The position numbers and the translations under genes were made by a program. A stretch of DNA of 64,000 bases, from NCBI RefSeq assembly GCF_036373705.1, contig NC_089856.1:8488501-8552500 (forward strand), given 5' to 3'. Origin of the DNA: Amia ocellicauda (Eukaryota > Chordata > Actinopteri > Amiiformes > Amiidae). The first letter of the stretch is position 1; each line of letters starts with the position of its first letter. Under the pieces are notes generated by a model that did no database searches, had not been told where the DNA came from, and was given only the letters and a program-made list of their open reading frames with translations. Of the stretch, positions 46,160 to 61,644 are shown piece after piece.

Positions 46160-46993
46160 CAAGAAGGAGCCAATGAACATCTGAATGATTCAGAGGAGAA
46201 CTGGGTGAAAGTGTTGTGGTCAGATGAAACCAAAATCGAGCTCTTTGGCATCAACTGAACTGGCCGTGTTTGGAGGAGGAGGAATGCTGCCTATGACCCC
46301 AAGAACATCATCCCCACCGTCAAACATGGAGGTGGAAACATTATTCTTTGGGGGTGTTTTTCTGCTAAGGGGACAGGACAACTGCACCGCATCAAAGGGA
46401 TGATGGACTGGGCCATGTACCGTCAAATCTTGGGTGAGAACCTCCTTCCCTCAGCCAGGGCATTGAAAATGGGTCGTAGATGGGTATTCCAGCATGACAA
46501 TGACCCAAAACACACAGCCAAGGTAACAAAGGAGTGGCTCAAGAAGAAGCACATTAAGGTCCTGGAGTGGCCTAGCCAGTCTCCAGACCTTAATCCCATA
46601 GAAAATCTGTGGAGGGAGCTGAAGGTTCGAGTTGCCAAATGTCAGCCTCGAAACCTTAATGACTTGGAGAGGATCTGCAAAGAGGAGTGGGACACAATCC
46701 CTCCTGAGATGTGTGCAAACCTGGTGGCCAACTACAAGAAACGTCTGACCTCTGTGATTGCCAACAAGGGTTTTGCCACCAAGTACTAAGTCGAAGGGGT
46801 CAAATACTTATTTCCCTCATTAACATGCTAATCAATTTATAACTTTTTTGAAATGCGTTTTTCTGGATTTTTTTGTTATTCTGTCTCTCACTGTTAAAAT
46901 ACACCTACCATTAAAATTATAGACTGATAATTTCTTTGTCAGTGGGCAAACGTACAAAATCAGCAGGGGATCAAATACTTTTTTCCCTCACTG
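46160..46993 (+). mobile_element. Tc1-like transposon (DD34E), 5'-truncated, one stop
   Basis: Encodes the catalytic part of a Tc1 transposase in a single frame from about 46190 to the TAA at 46787-46789. The first Asp is in LWSDETK (46223-46225), the second in FQHDNDPKH, and the Glu in [15 protein letters not shown]; 34 residues lie between the second Asp and the Glu. The only interruption is a TGA at 46256-46258, at a position where relatives usually have Arg (CGA to TGA is the likely change). The 3' terminal repeat is complete, with CAAATACTTTTTTCCCTCAC running to CTG before a TA at 46994. The N-terminal DNA-binding domains and 5' end are missing. It is a younger copy than those near 6 kb. 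Confidence 0.9.
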
Positions 46994-46995
46994 TA

Positions 46996-49900
46996 TGTGA
47001 AATAAATCATTGTATTCCATTTAATACTGACTAAAGGTCTGCATTCATATTGTTTAATATCTCAATATCTGTATTAAGTATGAACTGATAATGTTACAAC
47101 AAAAGTATGTATTATTTGATGATTCTTCTGCCAAATCCCCCCCCCCCCCAAATTATATTTTACAGCAGCTTATTTTCATACACTTTGCAAGAGAAGTACT
47201 AACTGGTCAGCCTCACTTAAGCTGCTTTTAGAAAGAATAAAATTATTTATTTATTTTTATCAAAGGCCAAATAGATCATGTCTTCCTTAAAAGTCGTTAG
47301 ATGTAGGTCTGGCAGCAACTTGGGGGCGATTATTTGCCAATTGCCTCTAAGGCTGCAGAGATGTTTCTGTATGCTTAATCACCAGGCTCCTGTTATTGCA
47401 CATACTGTGTATAAACACACAAATCTGCCTGCCCTCGGCTACCAACGAACTGTCTACCATCTACTTCAGATTTAAGCTGCATTTGTAAGACTTTTTCCTT
47501 CAGTATACACGCTCTGATCCCCAATTTCCTGTGAATTTATCCATACATGTAGAAAAAAAAAACTAATACATATTAACAGTGATTTACAGACTTTGAGTTC
47601 CATTTAGATGTGCAGGCTATTAGATCTGGTGTTTGTGCTGTTAATTGTGCAATTTAATTAAGGATAAATAAATAAGGATAAAGGAGAATTTGCTACTGTC
47701 CAATAACAACAACATGGTGAGGGGAAAGAGACATTTGTTTACTAAGTCTCTAAAATGAAAAAAAATATCCTTTCATTATTTGGATGGAAAAGAATACTTA
47801 GTGAACCTGTTTCGCTGCACACCTGCTGCTGATTTGATGGATTGATTAATTAATTTAGACAATTTTGATCCTTATGTGATTTTAAGTTTATAGTTTGTAC
47901 AACATTGATAGGTTTGCGTCCCCTCCAATGTTGAGAGAACGTTAAGTTGTCCCTCCCAATAATGTATACCAGGCTGTATAGATGTAGCGGACAGCTTCCC
48001 CCCCACCCAAAGTACATGTCTCCTCCAATTCAGAAACGAAACCCTATATCCCTGGTTGTGTCTGCACTAAAGGTCACTTCATATAAAGTATTTGGCTTTT
48101 TCAGAAAGAGCTAGTCTTGATAGCCTCTGATTCAAACATGTTTACATGTGAAGGTAAAAATGCAGGTATTTGGAAAACAGTTAATCCTATTCAAACTTTT
48201 GAGAAGCAAAGGTATTTATTATATATATATAGGTTTATATGAACCCTTTAATTATAAGTGTCCCATAACCACTTGGAAAACAAAGTTTTGTTATCAACTT
48301 CCTGCCTACAGACAAGAATGTATAGGGAAACAAGGTACATGTTTGAGTAGGTCAGGTGATATAAAGGGGGAGCTGTCTCTGAAACTAAATAACAATAGGG
48401 ATGGGAAAAACAAATGCTATATACAGTAATTTGTAATAAATTCATAATTCTTCAGCATTTCGTATTTGCAACCAAATAGAATTTAGTAATACCTGTCAGT
48501 ATAGACACTTGCCTCCATAGCTAAAAAGGTGTGCATAGTTAGCCTCCTTGCAAACAAGTTAAGACTTAATTCCAAAATGCCAATTAAAAATATTTTTGTA
48601 ATAAAATGTGCACTTTGCTATCTACTATTGTACTGTGTGGGGGTCACTGGTTGTTTTTCTTCTATGAAAACCATTCATTGTGGCTTTATTTTCTTTCTGT
48701 TAATAATCTGACTTTTTAATTGTATACAATTCCTGTTTGGATATGAAATCATACACCTTAAGTAAGATATATTTTAACTGCATTAGTGGTCAGATAACCA
48801 AGTGACATACTCATAATAATATTGACCTGGACAAATGTGAGCAACAATAGCCATGGTGTGTTAATAAAATGATTTGCCTATGGAAGCCTCTTCTGAAAAT
48901 TTCTGTAAAGAACATTAATTCTCCATCTTCTTAAAACATGTGACGTGTGTAGCCTATTCAATAAAGTAGTTCCCCGTGATACGTGAATTCGAATTAACGT
49001 GATTTATAAATGCACATCCGATCAGGAGAAAACAAATCTGAATGCGCTACATCTCGTTTATACGCGACAATGTGTTTGTTCTCAATTACATGAAATCATT
49101 TCAGAGCGCAAGGAGCTGGAAGATTATTGGAGATTATTTTAGCGTCTGGTAATACATCTAAAACCAGAAATATGCTAATTAGGACAACCTTCTTCACACT
49201 TAGTTTAATTTAAAGCGCATAAATGAACGTAGTGTTAAATTGATTAAGTTTTAATATACCGAGTCCTAAAATGACCAGTATACAGAAGATAGAAACCGAG
49301 AAAAGGTTAGTAGCAAGGAGACAGATACATTGATTGTAAATTAAATCAAAATTAAAATGTATTTAAAATGTCGAACTGTCTAAATGTATAACTCCGAAAC
49401 AAAATGGTTTCGTTTTCGCTTTCCTTTGAGAGCTTCCCAGAGCAATCGAGAAAGTTCTGCAGCGTCACCATAAATTCGGTCTCAGCTTTTATAGAGCTTT
49501 ATATCTGTTAATGGAATCGTCACTGAATATGATGTAACTGTATAAAGTATTGACTTTCCCCCTCCATTTTGGAAGCTTAAGTGTAATAGAAGTGTATAAA
49601 ATGATGGTGTCTGAGTAACGCATATTGTCACATTTCCATGCTTTGCTATATGATCATGCTCCCCGAGTTGAACTCTCGCCTGACTCGAGGAATTACTGTT
49701 ATTTGCCTTCTTTAAGCTTCTAATTTAACAAGCCATATCCCAGTTCCAATAGGACTATGCAGAATAAAACCAAATATATTTAAAGGATCTGAAGCAAGAA
49801 TGGCACAATTACAACTAAAGAAGAACATTAATTTGATTTTCCCCTAAAGGAAAAAGAAACATAATGACCTCTTTCCCACCTGCAAGCAAGGAATGGGTGA

Positions 49901-50131
49901 ATAAGTACTGAAATTAAATGTAATCTATGCAGAATCATCATTTGTAAAAAGTTATACATTACTGATAATACTTTGCATTACAAGAAAACAGATATTCACT
50001 TAAGCTTTTGATTGTACTGTAAACATCAATGCATGCCAAAAATGCAAATAAGCATGAGACACTAAAAACAAAAAACAATCAGGATTAAGTAAATAAACAT
50101 TCACAAACATTTTAAAACAGGGATTTCAAAT
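46996..50131. other. Intergenic before the tuba1a-like 3' end
   Basis: AT-rich sequence, with a C run near 47138-47149 and a short TA run near 48220. Small open frames (48148-48429, 48529-48711) show no recognisable domain. Confidence 0.45.
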
Positions 50132-50137
50132 TTTATT
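50132..50137 (-). promoter_or_regulatory. Polyadenylation signal of the tuba1a-like gene
   Basis: AATAAA on the minus strand about 175 bases after the stop codon. Confidence 0.6.
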
Positions 50138-50313
50138 CAAAAAACCAATCAAGAAATTAGGAACCGATTGAAGTTTGTCTCGTTTTATCCATCACGTTTG
50201 TGTATTGTATCTTGGAAAAGATCAGGAACAAAGTACACAAACTTAAAAGTAGTCTGCTACTGAAAAATAAGATCTGTGGTGGTTTTAAATGTTGATCAGC
50301 TTGGCTCCCCCTT

Positions 50314-53972
<3,659 letters not shown>

Positions 53973-54149
53973 GTTCAATAGGAGCTGGTGGTCTCGCTTG
54001 GCGGCGGTCCAGGGAGGAGTGCGGCGCGGAGGCACGTCTTACAGCACGACAGCAAGGTGGTCGATGTAAGAGAAGCTGCGGCACCTGGGGGCCGGCCGCT
54101 TATATACACTTGCGTTAGCGTGGGGATGCGCGCAGGATTTGCTCATTGG
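53973..54149 (-). promoter_or_regulatory. tuba1a-like 5' UTR and promoter
   Basis: On the minus strand a TATATAAG TATA box lies at 54099-54106 and a CCAAT box at 54145-54149. A start site near 54070 is inferred, so the 5' UTR is about 100 bases. The surrounding 200 bases are GC-rich compared with the flanks. Confidence 0.7.
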
Positions 54150-56079
54150 CCGGGACGCCTGAAATCTGCCCGGAGACGTGAGAGGAGCTGATTTCCCTTT
54201 GGTCAGCGGCCACCCAGTCCAGAGAAGCGCCAGAGAGCCCCCCAGCTCTCCAAACAATACAGAATACAGTTATCTGTCAGTCATACAGTTGTGCTCAGAT
54301 AAACCTGGCACTGTGTACAGTAGAGCCTTATGTACTGCAACCACTAAAAACGTCTTAATAGTCTAACACATTAGTCACACTTAGCAGAACTGTTCAAACA
54401 AAATAACTGTATTCTTTCACAGACAGTATTCAGTGCATTATAACTGTATGTGTGTTGTTGCCTGTTTAGTAGACCATACTGTAATGTATCATATTAACAA
54501 AACGTATATCCATTCATCATTATTGAGGACAACAGATGATGTGTATAATTAATAGGATGTCTGGATATTGTAACATTTGCAAATTCAAAGCAATGCAACT
54601 GCAATCTTTGAATTATTATATTTATAAATACAATCTCCAAGCAAGAAATGTATTAACATTTCAAAGTGGACGTCCATCTATTATAACACTTTATTATACA
54701 TAGGCAGCCAGTGTAGAAATCATACCGACTTTTCACATAGCTTACAAATTGAACAATGGGACATTATATTTAGAAGTAACTTAAAGAATCTCTATACATT
54801 GTCCTTTTTTAAAAAAAACATTTAGTAATCAGTAGGCCTGCCATGAAGGCAAGAAGAATAAATGTTGGATAGAATACAAACTCTGAAAGTGATGCTAGAT
54901 TATTGTGATGTGATGCTACAGCATAGTGTCGTGTTTTGGACAGCAGCAAGGCCTTCTAATGTTGCTGCTGCTCCCAAAACATTGTATCTGTACCTGTAAC
55001 TCGATTCCTGAGTCCGTTTGTCTCCACATGCCATCTGTTTTCCTGCCCTCAACCTCACCCGCCCCCCACTACAGATCTCATGGAACCCATACACCTGCAG
55101 TCCTCAAGAACGCAAATTGATTCCAACCAGATAAGCCATATAAAGACAATAAGGACAGTTTATATTATCAGCAAAGTACCTGAGCTCCAAATTGATTTAT
55201 ATACCAGAGGGGTTATATTTTCATTTCAGCATCAAATTAGGAATACTGAGCCATATCAGCATAGAGTGCTTTCCATAATCCCATATTAAATGCATTTACG
55301 ATTGCTGGTAAATGGCCATGATAGGCTGCTAGTGCAATGCATTTAATAACAAACCCATTAAACTGTTATGTAGGCTGTCCATTTACTCCATTACATTTAT
55401 GTAATTTTGCAGTGTGGATCACAGAACTGTTTTTTGTCAGGTATTAAAAATAAATGAGTATTGAATGTATTTTATTATAATTCTTGTTCTTGTTCTTATT
55501 GCAAAGAAGTCTTGTAGATTACAGGAAATGAGCTGGTCATAATGACTGCATTATCTGAAAGGAACGTTTTCTTCTGGACAGGGACTTTGAATTCGGATCG
55601 CAACCTGTCTTTGTGTGGTCAGTGTTCAGTCTGTCTGTTTTTTGTATACAGAGAGGAACCTTAAAAGAAGTTTAGGTAAGCTCAAAAGGAGATTTTATAT
55701 TCTATAGATATTCTTCTCAAACACATGTCACCCCTAGAAATTGTATATTGTAAATTGCAGATATTGTATATAACCATGGTTCACTACACAGCCTTATATG
55801 TTTATCTTTCCCAAGAACCCATCTATTTAAAGCACCTAGTACAGTGGCCAACCCCCCACGGTAGGCAATTTTAAGTACTTTTTAAAAAGTAAAACATTTA
55901 ATATTTTGTGTACTGTCATTATTCAATTATATGTGGTAGCAGATGCTATCTGCTGCTTTTCACTTGTCTGCAAACTATTTGCACTCTAGTATGGCAACTC
56001 GCACATCAGGGAGATAATGTCATGATGTTCAAAATGAATGGAATGGCTATGGGGTTTGTAATCAGACATGGTAACCTTA
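54150..56079. other. Upstream flank of the tuba1a-like gene, no gene seen
   Basis: AT-rich sequence without recognisable coding frames or repeat boundaries. Confidence 0.45.
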
Positions 56080-56087
56080 TGTGGGAG

Positions 56088-57522
56088 CAGGGGCGGAGCC
56101 AGTGGGTGGGCCACAGGGGCACTGGTCCCTGGTGAAATCTGATTGGCCCCCTGAGTACCCCCCCAGTCACTGAAAAATTAATTGTCAGTTTCCCATGTCA
56201 ATATTCTGGACAATGGGGTACATTCTTTTATTTGAGCAAAGTTGTCCTTTTTGTGTGTATACCGCCCGGCAAGAATCCAGGTGAGAGAGGAGTTATGAAT
56301 TTAACACACCCGTGTAGCTCTCCGCTCTGTGCATGCGCACAGGCATAGACAGATTGCATTGTAGTTTCAAGACAAGAGAAGACATGCTATGGTCATTTAA
56401 ATACTCTATCTGTGCTGATTTAAATTTCTGCTGTGACATTGACAATTTAATGAATGGTGTTAGGTTTAGACAAGAAGGCAGAGTGTGAGTGAGAGGACAT
56501 AACTGACAGGGAAGCGAGAAGTAATGCGACTATGAATAGAAAATCAACAGGATGCATTAGAGATTTCCTATGAAAAAATGGTGACAGCAGTGACAGGCGC
56601 GGGTCACAGCAGACTGGACATATTCTCAAACGTTCTCAAATCACTAGTGTTTAGTGGTTGTTACTGTTTCTTCATAGTTTTATGTTTGAACTATTTTACC
56701 TTGTTATAGTGTTAACATTTATTTTCAGATAATCAAATTTTGTTTCTGAAAAGTTAATACTTTTTATATACATTAATTTATTAACTAAAACAAACATGCA
56801 ATATTTTTTTGAAAAAAAAAAACATTCATGTTATATATTGTTTATATGTAATTGATTGTTATAACATATGTTTTGGCACACCATTTTTATTTTTCTTCTT
56901 GGTAAAGCATTTTTGCACTGTTTTGCCATACAACCATTTTTATATATTTGCACTGTATATAATGTTTCATAAGGGTCCAGGGATTTAATGTTACACTCAT
57001 AATGTCTTGTTCAGACTTGAATATTTATTTATTCATTTTTTGCTAAAAAAATAGGCTACTTAATGTACAGTGTTAAAGATGCATTCCAGTGATTTTTGGG
57101 GGGATGTGTATGCATTCTGTCCAATCAGGCATTTTTCACTAATACCATTTCCTCTTGCACTGAACAAATACTCAGGGATGTATCCATACTGAAGCACTTT
57201 TGGGGGTGAGGCGGTTGGAGAAGTTGTCTGTATTGTCTATTGTGTTAATGGCAATAAGGTATCACTGTTGTATATTGTGTTAATGTAAATTTAAAAATAA
57301 TTGTATCACTAGCAAATGGTAGCAAATATGGTGGTACATGTTTGCTGGATTTGTATGAATTGCCCAGCTTAGCCTTGTCATTTGCTTCAGTCTTACCTTA
57401 GAAACTGAGTTTTTAACAGGCATTTTACAAAAAATCTGCCCGGAGGAGCATGCCCCCGGACCCCCCTAGCAGATGTCAGCCCCTCCTTAATAATCATGGC
57501 CAAAATCCTACAATCACCCCTG
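56088..57522. mobile_element. Non-autonomous hAT-type DNA transposon, long copy
   Basis: A 1435-base insertion flanked by a perfect 8-bp direct repeat, TGTGGGAG, at 56080-56087 and 57523-57530. The left end starts CAGGGGCGGAGCC and the right end, read inward, starts CAGGGGTGATTGT: short hAT-type termini. Blocks near the left end and from about 56940 onward match the element at 8815-9674. The extra segment, about 56260-56930, is missing from that copy. It contains a short GC-rich patch (CTCTCCGCTCTGTGCATGCG near 56317) but no transposase frame. Confidence 0.8.
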
Positions 57523-57530
57523 TGTGGGAG

Positions 57531-59804
57531 TGAATACAACTGCAGAGTTGTCCCCAAATTCATTATAGCACCTAATCCTGTGCAGACATCTCTTTTGACT
57601 TTGTAGAAATTAGCACAAAACCTCCCATTAGAACTTGGCAATCAGTTAAAAGCTGTTGAGGGACAATGGATGTGGCATCAGGTAAGACTCATGAGGAAGA
57701 TTAGGTTTTTCTAAAGGACATTGATTCATAGAGTGCAATATAGTGAGAAATAGGACAGTCTAAAGAATACAGGAGAGTTTGATACTCATGGGAGACTTAA
57801 GTTTGTAGGAAGGCAGGTGTTAGTAGATGGTTGGAAATGTGTCAGCAGTAGGTAACTGACCACTAAAACCTGGACCTGATCCGTGGTACAAGGTTTCTAC
57901 AAGAAAGCACTTATTCTTACAATAATACAATGATACCAAATGTACTGCAATGTGCACCTTGTCATGCTGGTGCTGAGAATTCTGCTTGGCTATTTTTGTG
58001 CTTTTGAAAATATAAATAGATTCACTGATGTATACTGTATCGCTTTTTAGGAATAATTACAAACCATTTTGCAGAATGAAGTGTTGTGTGGAGATAAGTT
58101 TTTTCGATGAATGCTTTGATGTTTGCAAATGTAAATGCATAATATTTTCTTCTCACAAACTTACTGCTGATTCCTGTATTTTGCATACAATTAAGCAATG
58201 TTTGCACTCATTAAGTAAATACTGAAACAGTAACAGGATTATCCCTTATAGCCAGGGCTAAGAGCTAAGAGCTATAACTGAGCACCCAATAGAAAATCAT
58301 TCAGAACAATACACAGAAATGCCGATCTGGGCCAGTGTGTCACAACGTGTAACTGTGGAAGATGTAGAGCAGCTAACCTCCGGCCCGTCGATCAGACTCC
58401 TGCTGTTGCTAGGCAATGAATTGCTGAGTTGCTAAGATACCAGCCAGAACCCTGGAGATACTACACTAGACATTATAAAGCCCTCTTTTAGCAGACAGTG
58501 AGTCACATGACTAGGCCTGAATGGCAGTGTTTGGGGCGTGGGGATGCTGATTAGCTTCAGCAGGAGAGAACATAAGAAACGTTTCAAACCTTCCTTACAA
58601 AGAGGAGACCATCTTTCATTTCATCCAGCTGTTGCCTGAAGTAACCAAGACAGTTTCAAATATGAGTCTTGGTAGGTCATTCCAGAACCCCACAACCCTT
58701 TGTGAAAGGCCTCTTATTTTCCATCCAAAACAAACCTAATAATTTCAATTTGTGACCTCTGACCCATATTTCATTGTTGAGCTCGAATGTTGACTCCTCC
58801 ATTCAAGACTATAAAATTGAAGGGCCTCACTTCATTTCTGCTCAGTGTTCTCAGTGGTACTGAAAACAGGGGTTTGAATATTTGTGGCACTTGAGAAAGG
58901 TGTTATTTTGGTTGATTCCAAAGTAGAAAACATTCAATATGTTTGAGATTTAAAATATAGCTCATTACTTGTATTATGTCTGTTTTGTTCAGCTTTATCA
59001 AGGCGGTGAATAATTGTGGAGGGTACTGTATATACTGGTGTGTAGAAACCATCAATAATTCTGACAATTAAGACTACATTCCAAGATATTGAGCAGGGAA
59101 GTAACAATTTAAAGTATTTATCAAGAAAAGCAATTGTTGTTTGCCAGAAAATAATACAAATTTGCTAAAATTTCAAACATAATTTTAAGTGTAAAATATT
59201 ATTGATATCGTAATTTTAGTATGTTTCAAGAGTGTCGTCTGTGCCCTAAATATGTTTTATATTGTTCTACAGATTGTGGAAATGACAACTGTTTGATTAC
59301 TTGTACAGTTTCAAAAGTACTACATGAGCCTATTTATTTTATACCTGATTATTACTTTGCATTTGTTTATTCTTGGCCCATAAACATCCATGTTCAATCA
59401 GGTGTGGGGAAACTGGCAAGGTTTCTTGATTTGAGGGTATCCACAGAAAGCCAAGCTGTACCTGGCGGGCTCTCAAAGGCATTGGCACTGAACTGGCATT
59501 GAACTACAGTTCAATATGTCAAGGTAATAGTCTGTCACCTGGGGTCTGGAAATTGCTGGTGCACCTTATCACAGTCCTTGATCAATAAACAAGGCTATGG
59601 TTACTGGCTTTGTTTGGGAGGAACAGCAGTTTGTTTACCCACAGTTCACACATTGGTGATCCGATACTAGTGCCTCAACTGTCAAGTCAACACTTTGTTT
59701 CCTCTAGTAGAATATCCCCACTTAGATAAGGAGGAGTGTGTAAACATTAAGTAACACTAATGCAATTGCACAGGAGAGGAGGGAAATTAGTTGTACTGTA
59801 CTTA
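57531..59804. other. Intergenic; possible LINE C-terminus near 58.6-58.8 kb
   Basis: On the minus strand, at about 58660-58740, a broken frame reads GWKIRGLSQRVVGFWNDLP. This resembles the (F)xQRVVxxWNxLP motif near the end of many LINE reverse transcriptase proteins; the fragment may span 58560-58870. No gene was recognised elsewhere. Confidence 0.4.
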
Positions 59805-59828
59805 AATATATATATATATATATATATA
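59805..59828. repeat. (TA)n flank of the palindromic transposon
   Basis: Short TA run immediately outside the left arm. It is mirrored by the longer run at 61225-61268 on the right. Confidence 0.9.
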
Positions 59829-61221
59829 CACTCACCTAAAGGATTATTTAAAACACCATACTAATACTGTGTTTGACCCCCTTTCGCCTTCAGAACTGCC
59901 TTAATTCTACGTGGCATTGATTCAACAAGGTGCTGAAAGCATTCTTTAGAAATGTTGGCCCATATTGATAGGATAGCATCTTGCCGTTGATGGAGATTTG
60001 TGGGATGCACATCCAGGGCACGAAGCTCCCGTTCCACCACATCCCAAAGATGCTCTATTGGGTTGAGATCTGGTGACTGTGGGGGCCAGTTTAGTACAGT
60101 GAACTCATTGTCATGTTCAAGAAACCAATTTGAAATGATTCGACCTTTGTGACATGGTGCATTATCCTGCTGGAAGTAGCCATCAGAGGATGGGTACATG
60201 GTGGTCATAAAGGGATGGACATGGTCAGAAACAATGCTCAGGTAGGCCGTGGCATTTAAACGATGCCCAATTGGCACTAAGGGGCCTAAAGTGTGCCAAG
60301 AAAACATCCCCCACACCATTACACCACCACCAGCAGCCTGCACAGTGGTAACAAGGCATGATGGATCCATGTTCTCATTCTGTTTACGCCAAATTCTGAC
60401 TCTACCATCTGAATGTCTCAACAGAAATCGAGACTCATCAGACCAGGCAACATTTTTCCAGTCTTCAACTGTCCAATTTTGGTGAGCTTGTGCAAATTGT
60501 AGCCTCTTTTTCCTATTTGTAGTGGAGATGAGTGGTACCCGGTGGGGTCTTCTGCTGTTGTAGCCCATCCGCCTCAAGGTTGTACGTGTTGTGGCTTCAC
60601 AAATGCTTTGCTGCGTACCTCGGTTGTAACGAGTGGTTATTTCAGTCAAAGTTGCTCTTCTATCAGCTTGAATCAGTCGGCCCATTCTCCTCTGACCTCT
60701 AGCATCAACAAGGCATTTTCGCCCACAGGACTGCCGCATACTGGATGTTTTTCCCTTTTCACACCATTCTTTGTAAACCCTAGAAATGGTTGTGCGTGAA
60801 AATCCCAGTAACTGAGCAGATTGTGAAATACTCAGACCGGCCCGTCTGGCAGTCCTGTGGCATCCTCTGATGGCTACTTCCAGCAGGATAATGCACCATG
60901 TCACAAAGGTCGAATCATTTCAAATTGGTTTCTTGAACATGACAATGAGTTCACTGTACTAAACTGGCCCCCACAGTCACCAGATCTCAACCCAATAGAG
61001 CATCTTTGGGATGTGGTGGAACGGGAGCTTCGTGCCCTGGATGTGCATCCCACAAATCTCCGTCAACTGCAAGATGCTATCCTATCAATATGGGCCAACA
61101 TTTCTAAAGAATGCTTTCAGCACCTTGTTGAATCAATGCCACGTAGAATTAAGGCAGTTCTGAAGGCGAAAGGGGGTCAAACACAGTATTAGTATGGTGT
61201 TTTAAATAATCCTTTAGGTGA

Positions 61222-61224
<3 letters not shown>
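59829..61224 (-). mobile_element. Palindromic Tc1/mariner element with 364-bp inverted arms
   Basis: The left arm, 59829-60192, and right arm, 60861-61224, are inverted copies of the same 3' end, including the end of the transposase gene (AKGGQTQY) and the terminal CACTCACCTAAAGGATTATT. By eye the arms differ at only a few positions (for example HQRQ against RQLQ in the encoded protein). The 668-base centre, 60193-60860, holds the rest of the transposase. The normal 5' end is gone, replaced by an inverted 3' end. TA repeats flank both sides. Both outer ends are therefore 3' terminal repeats, so the unit could in principle still be recognised at both ends. Confidence 0.9.
59861..60904 (-). CDS. 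Tc1/mariner transposase, DD36E, open but with chimeric N-terminus
   Basis: A 347-codon frame without stops. After the first 14 residues it encodes a helix-turn-helix (SISQSAQLLGFSRTTISRVYKEW, 26-47) and a second DNA-binding segment to about residue 125. The DDE catalytic domain follows, with Asp156 (AWSDESRF), Asp247 (FQQDNAPCHKG) and Glu284 ([12 protein letters not shown]). The 36-residue spacing between the second Asp and the Glu is that of the DD36E (Incomer) group. The protein ends AKGGQTQY. Residues 1-14 are not native: they are read antisense from the inverted right arm, so the true start of the transposase is lost. The catalytic triad is intact; whether the protein is made or active is unknown. 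Confidence 0.85.
   Translation of the reverse strand: MTWCIILLEVAIRGCHRTARRAGLSISQSAQLLGFSRTTISRVYKEWCEKGKTSSMRQSCGRKCLVDARGQRRMGRLIQADRRATLTEITTRYNRGTQQSICEATTRTTLRRMGYNSRRPHRVPLISTTNRKKRLQFAQAHQNWTVEDWKNVAWSDESRFLLRHSDGRVRIWRKQNENMDPSCLVTTVQAAGGGVMVWGMFSWHTLGPLVPIGHRLNATAYLSIVSDHVHPFMTTMYPSSDGYFQQDNAPCHKGRIISNWFLEHDNEFTVLNWPPQSPDLNPIEHLWDVVERELRALDVHPTNLHQRQDAILSIWANISKECFQHLVESMPRRIKAVLKAKGGQTQY

Positions 61225-61268
<44 letters not shown>
61225..61268. repeat. (TA)n microsatellite
   Basis: Uninterrupted TA units directly outside the right arm of the palindromic element. Confidence 0.95.
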
Positions 61269-61269
<1 letters not shown>

Positions 61270-61607
61270 CTGGCATTAAGATTTAGTGTGTAAAAGTAAA
61301 AGATGATCTCAAGAGTGGGAATTATTAGAGCATGGCAGAGTCACTGTCATTTCAGCAGCTTTCATCTCACATTACTGCAGGACAATACATCTCTGTACTG
61401 CTGCTCCCATTTTACGAGATGCCAGGAGCACAGAATCTCCTGCATTCATCCACAGGCACAGAAAACATCCCCAATTGTGTTTATTTGTGTGTGCATTTCT
61501 CACAGTATTGCATCTTTAATTTTCTCTTATTTTAGCTTTCTTACTCTTCCTGTAGTTCCCAGTAGCTGACATGCTCTTTTCCTTAAAATGAGGCATTGTT
61601 TTCTTCT

Positions 61608-61644
<37 letters not shown>

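Noticed and set aside
60249..60799. Plus-strand frames inside the palindromic element (60249-60485, 60542-60799)
   Set aside because: Antisense to the transposase; no domain.
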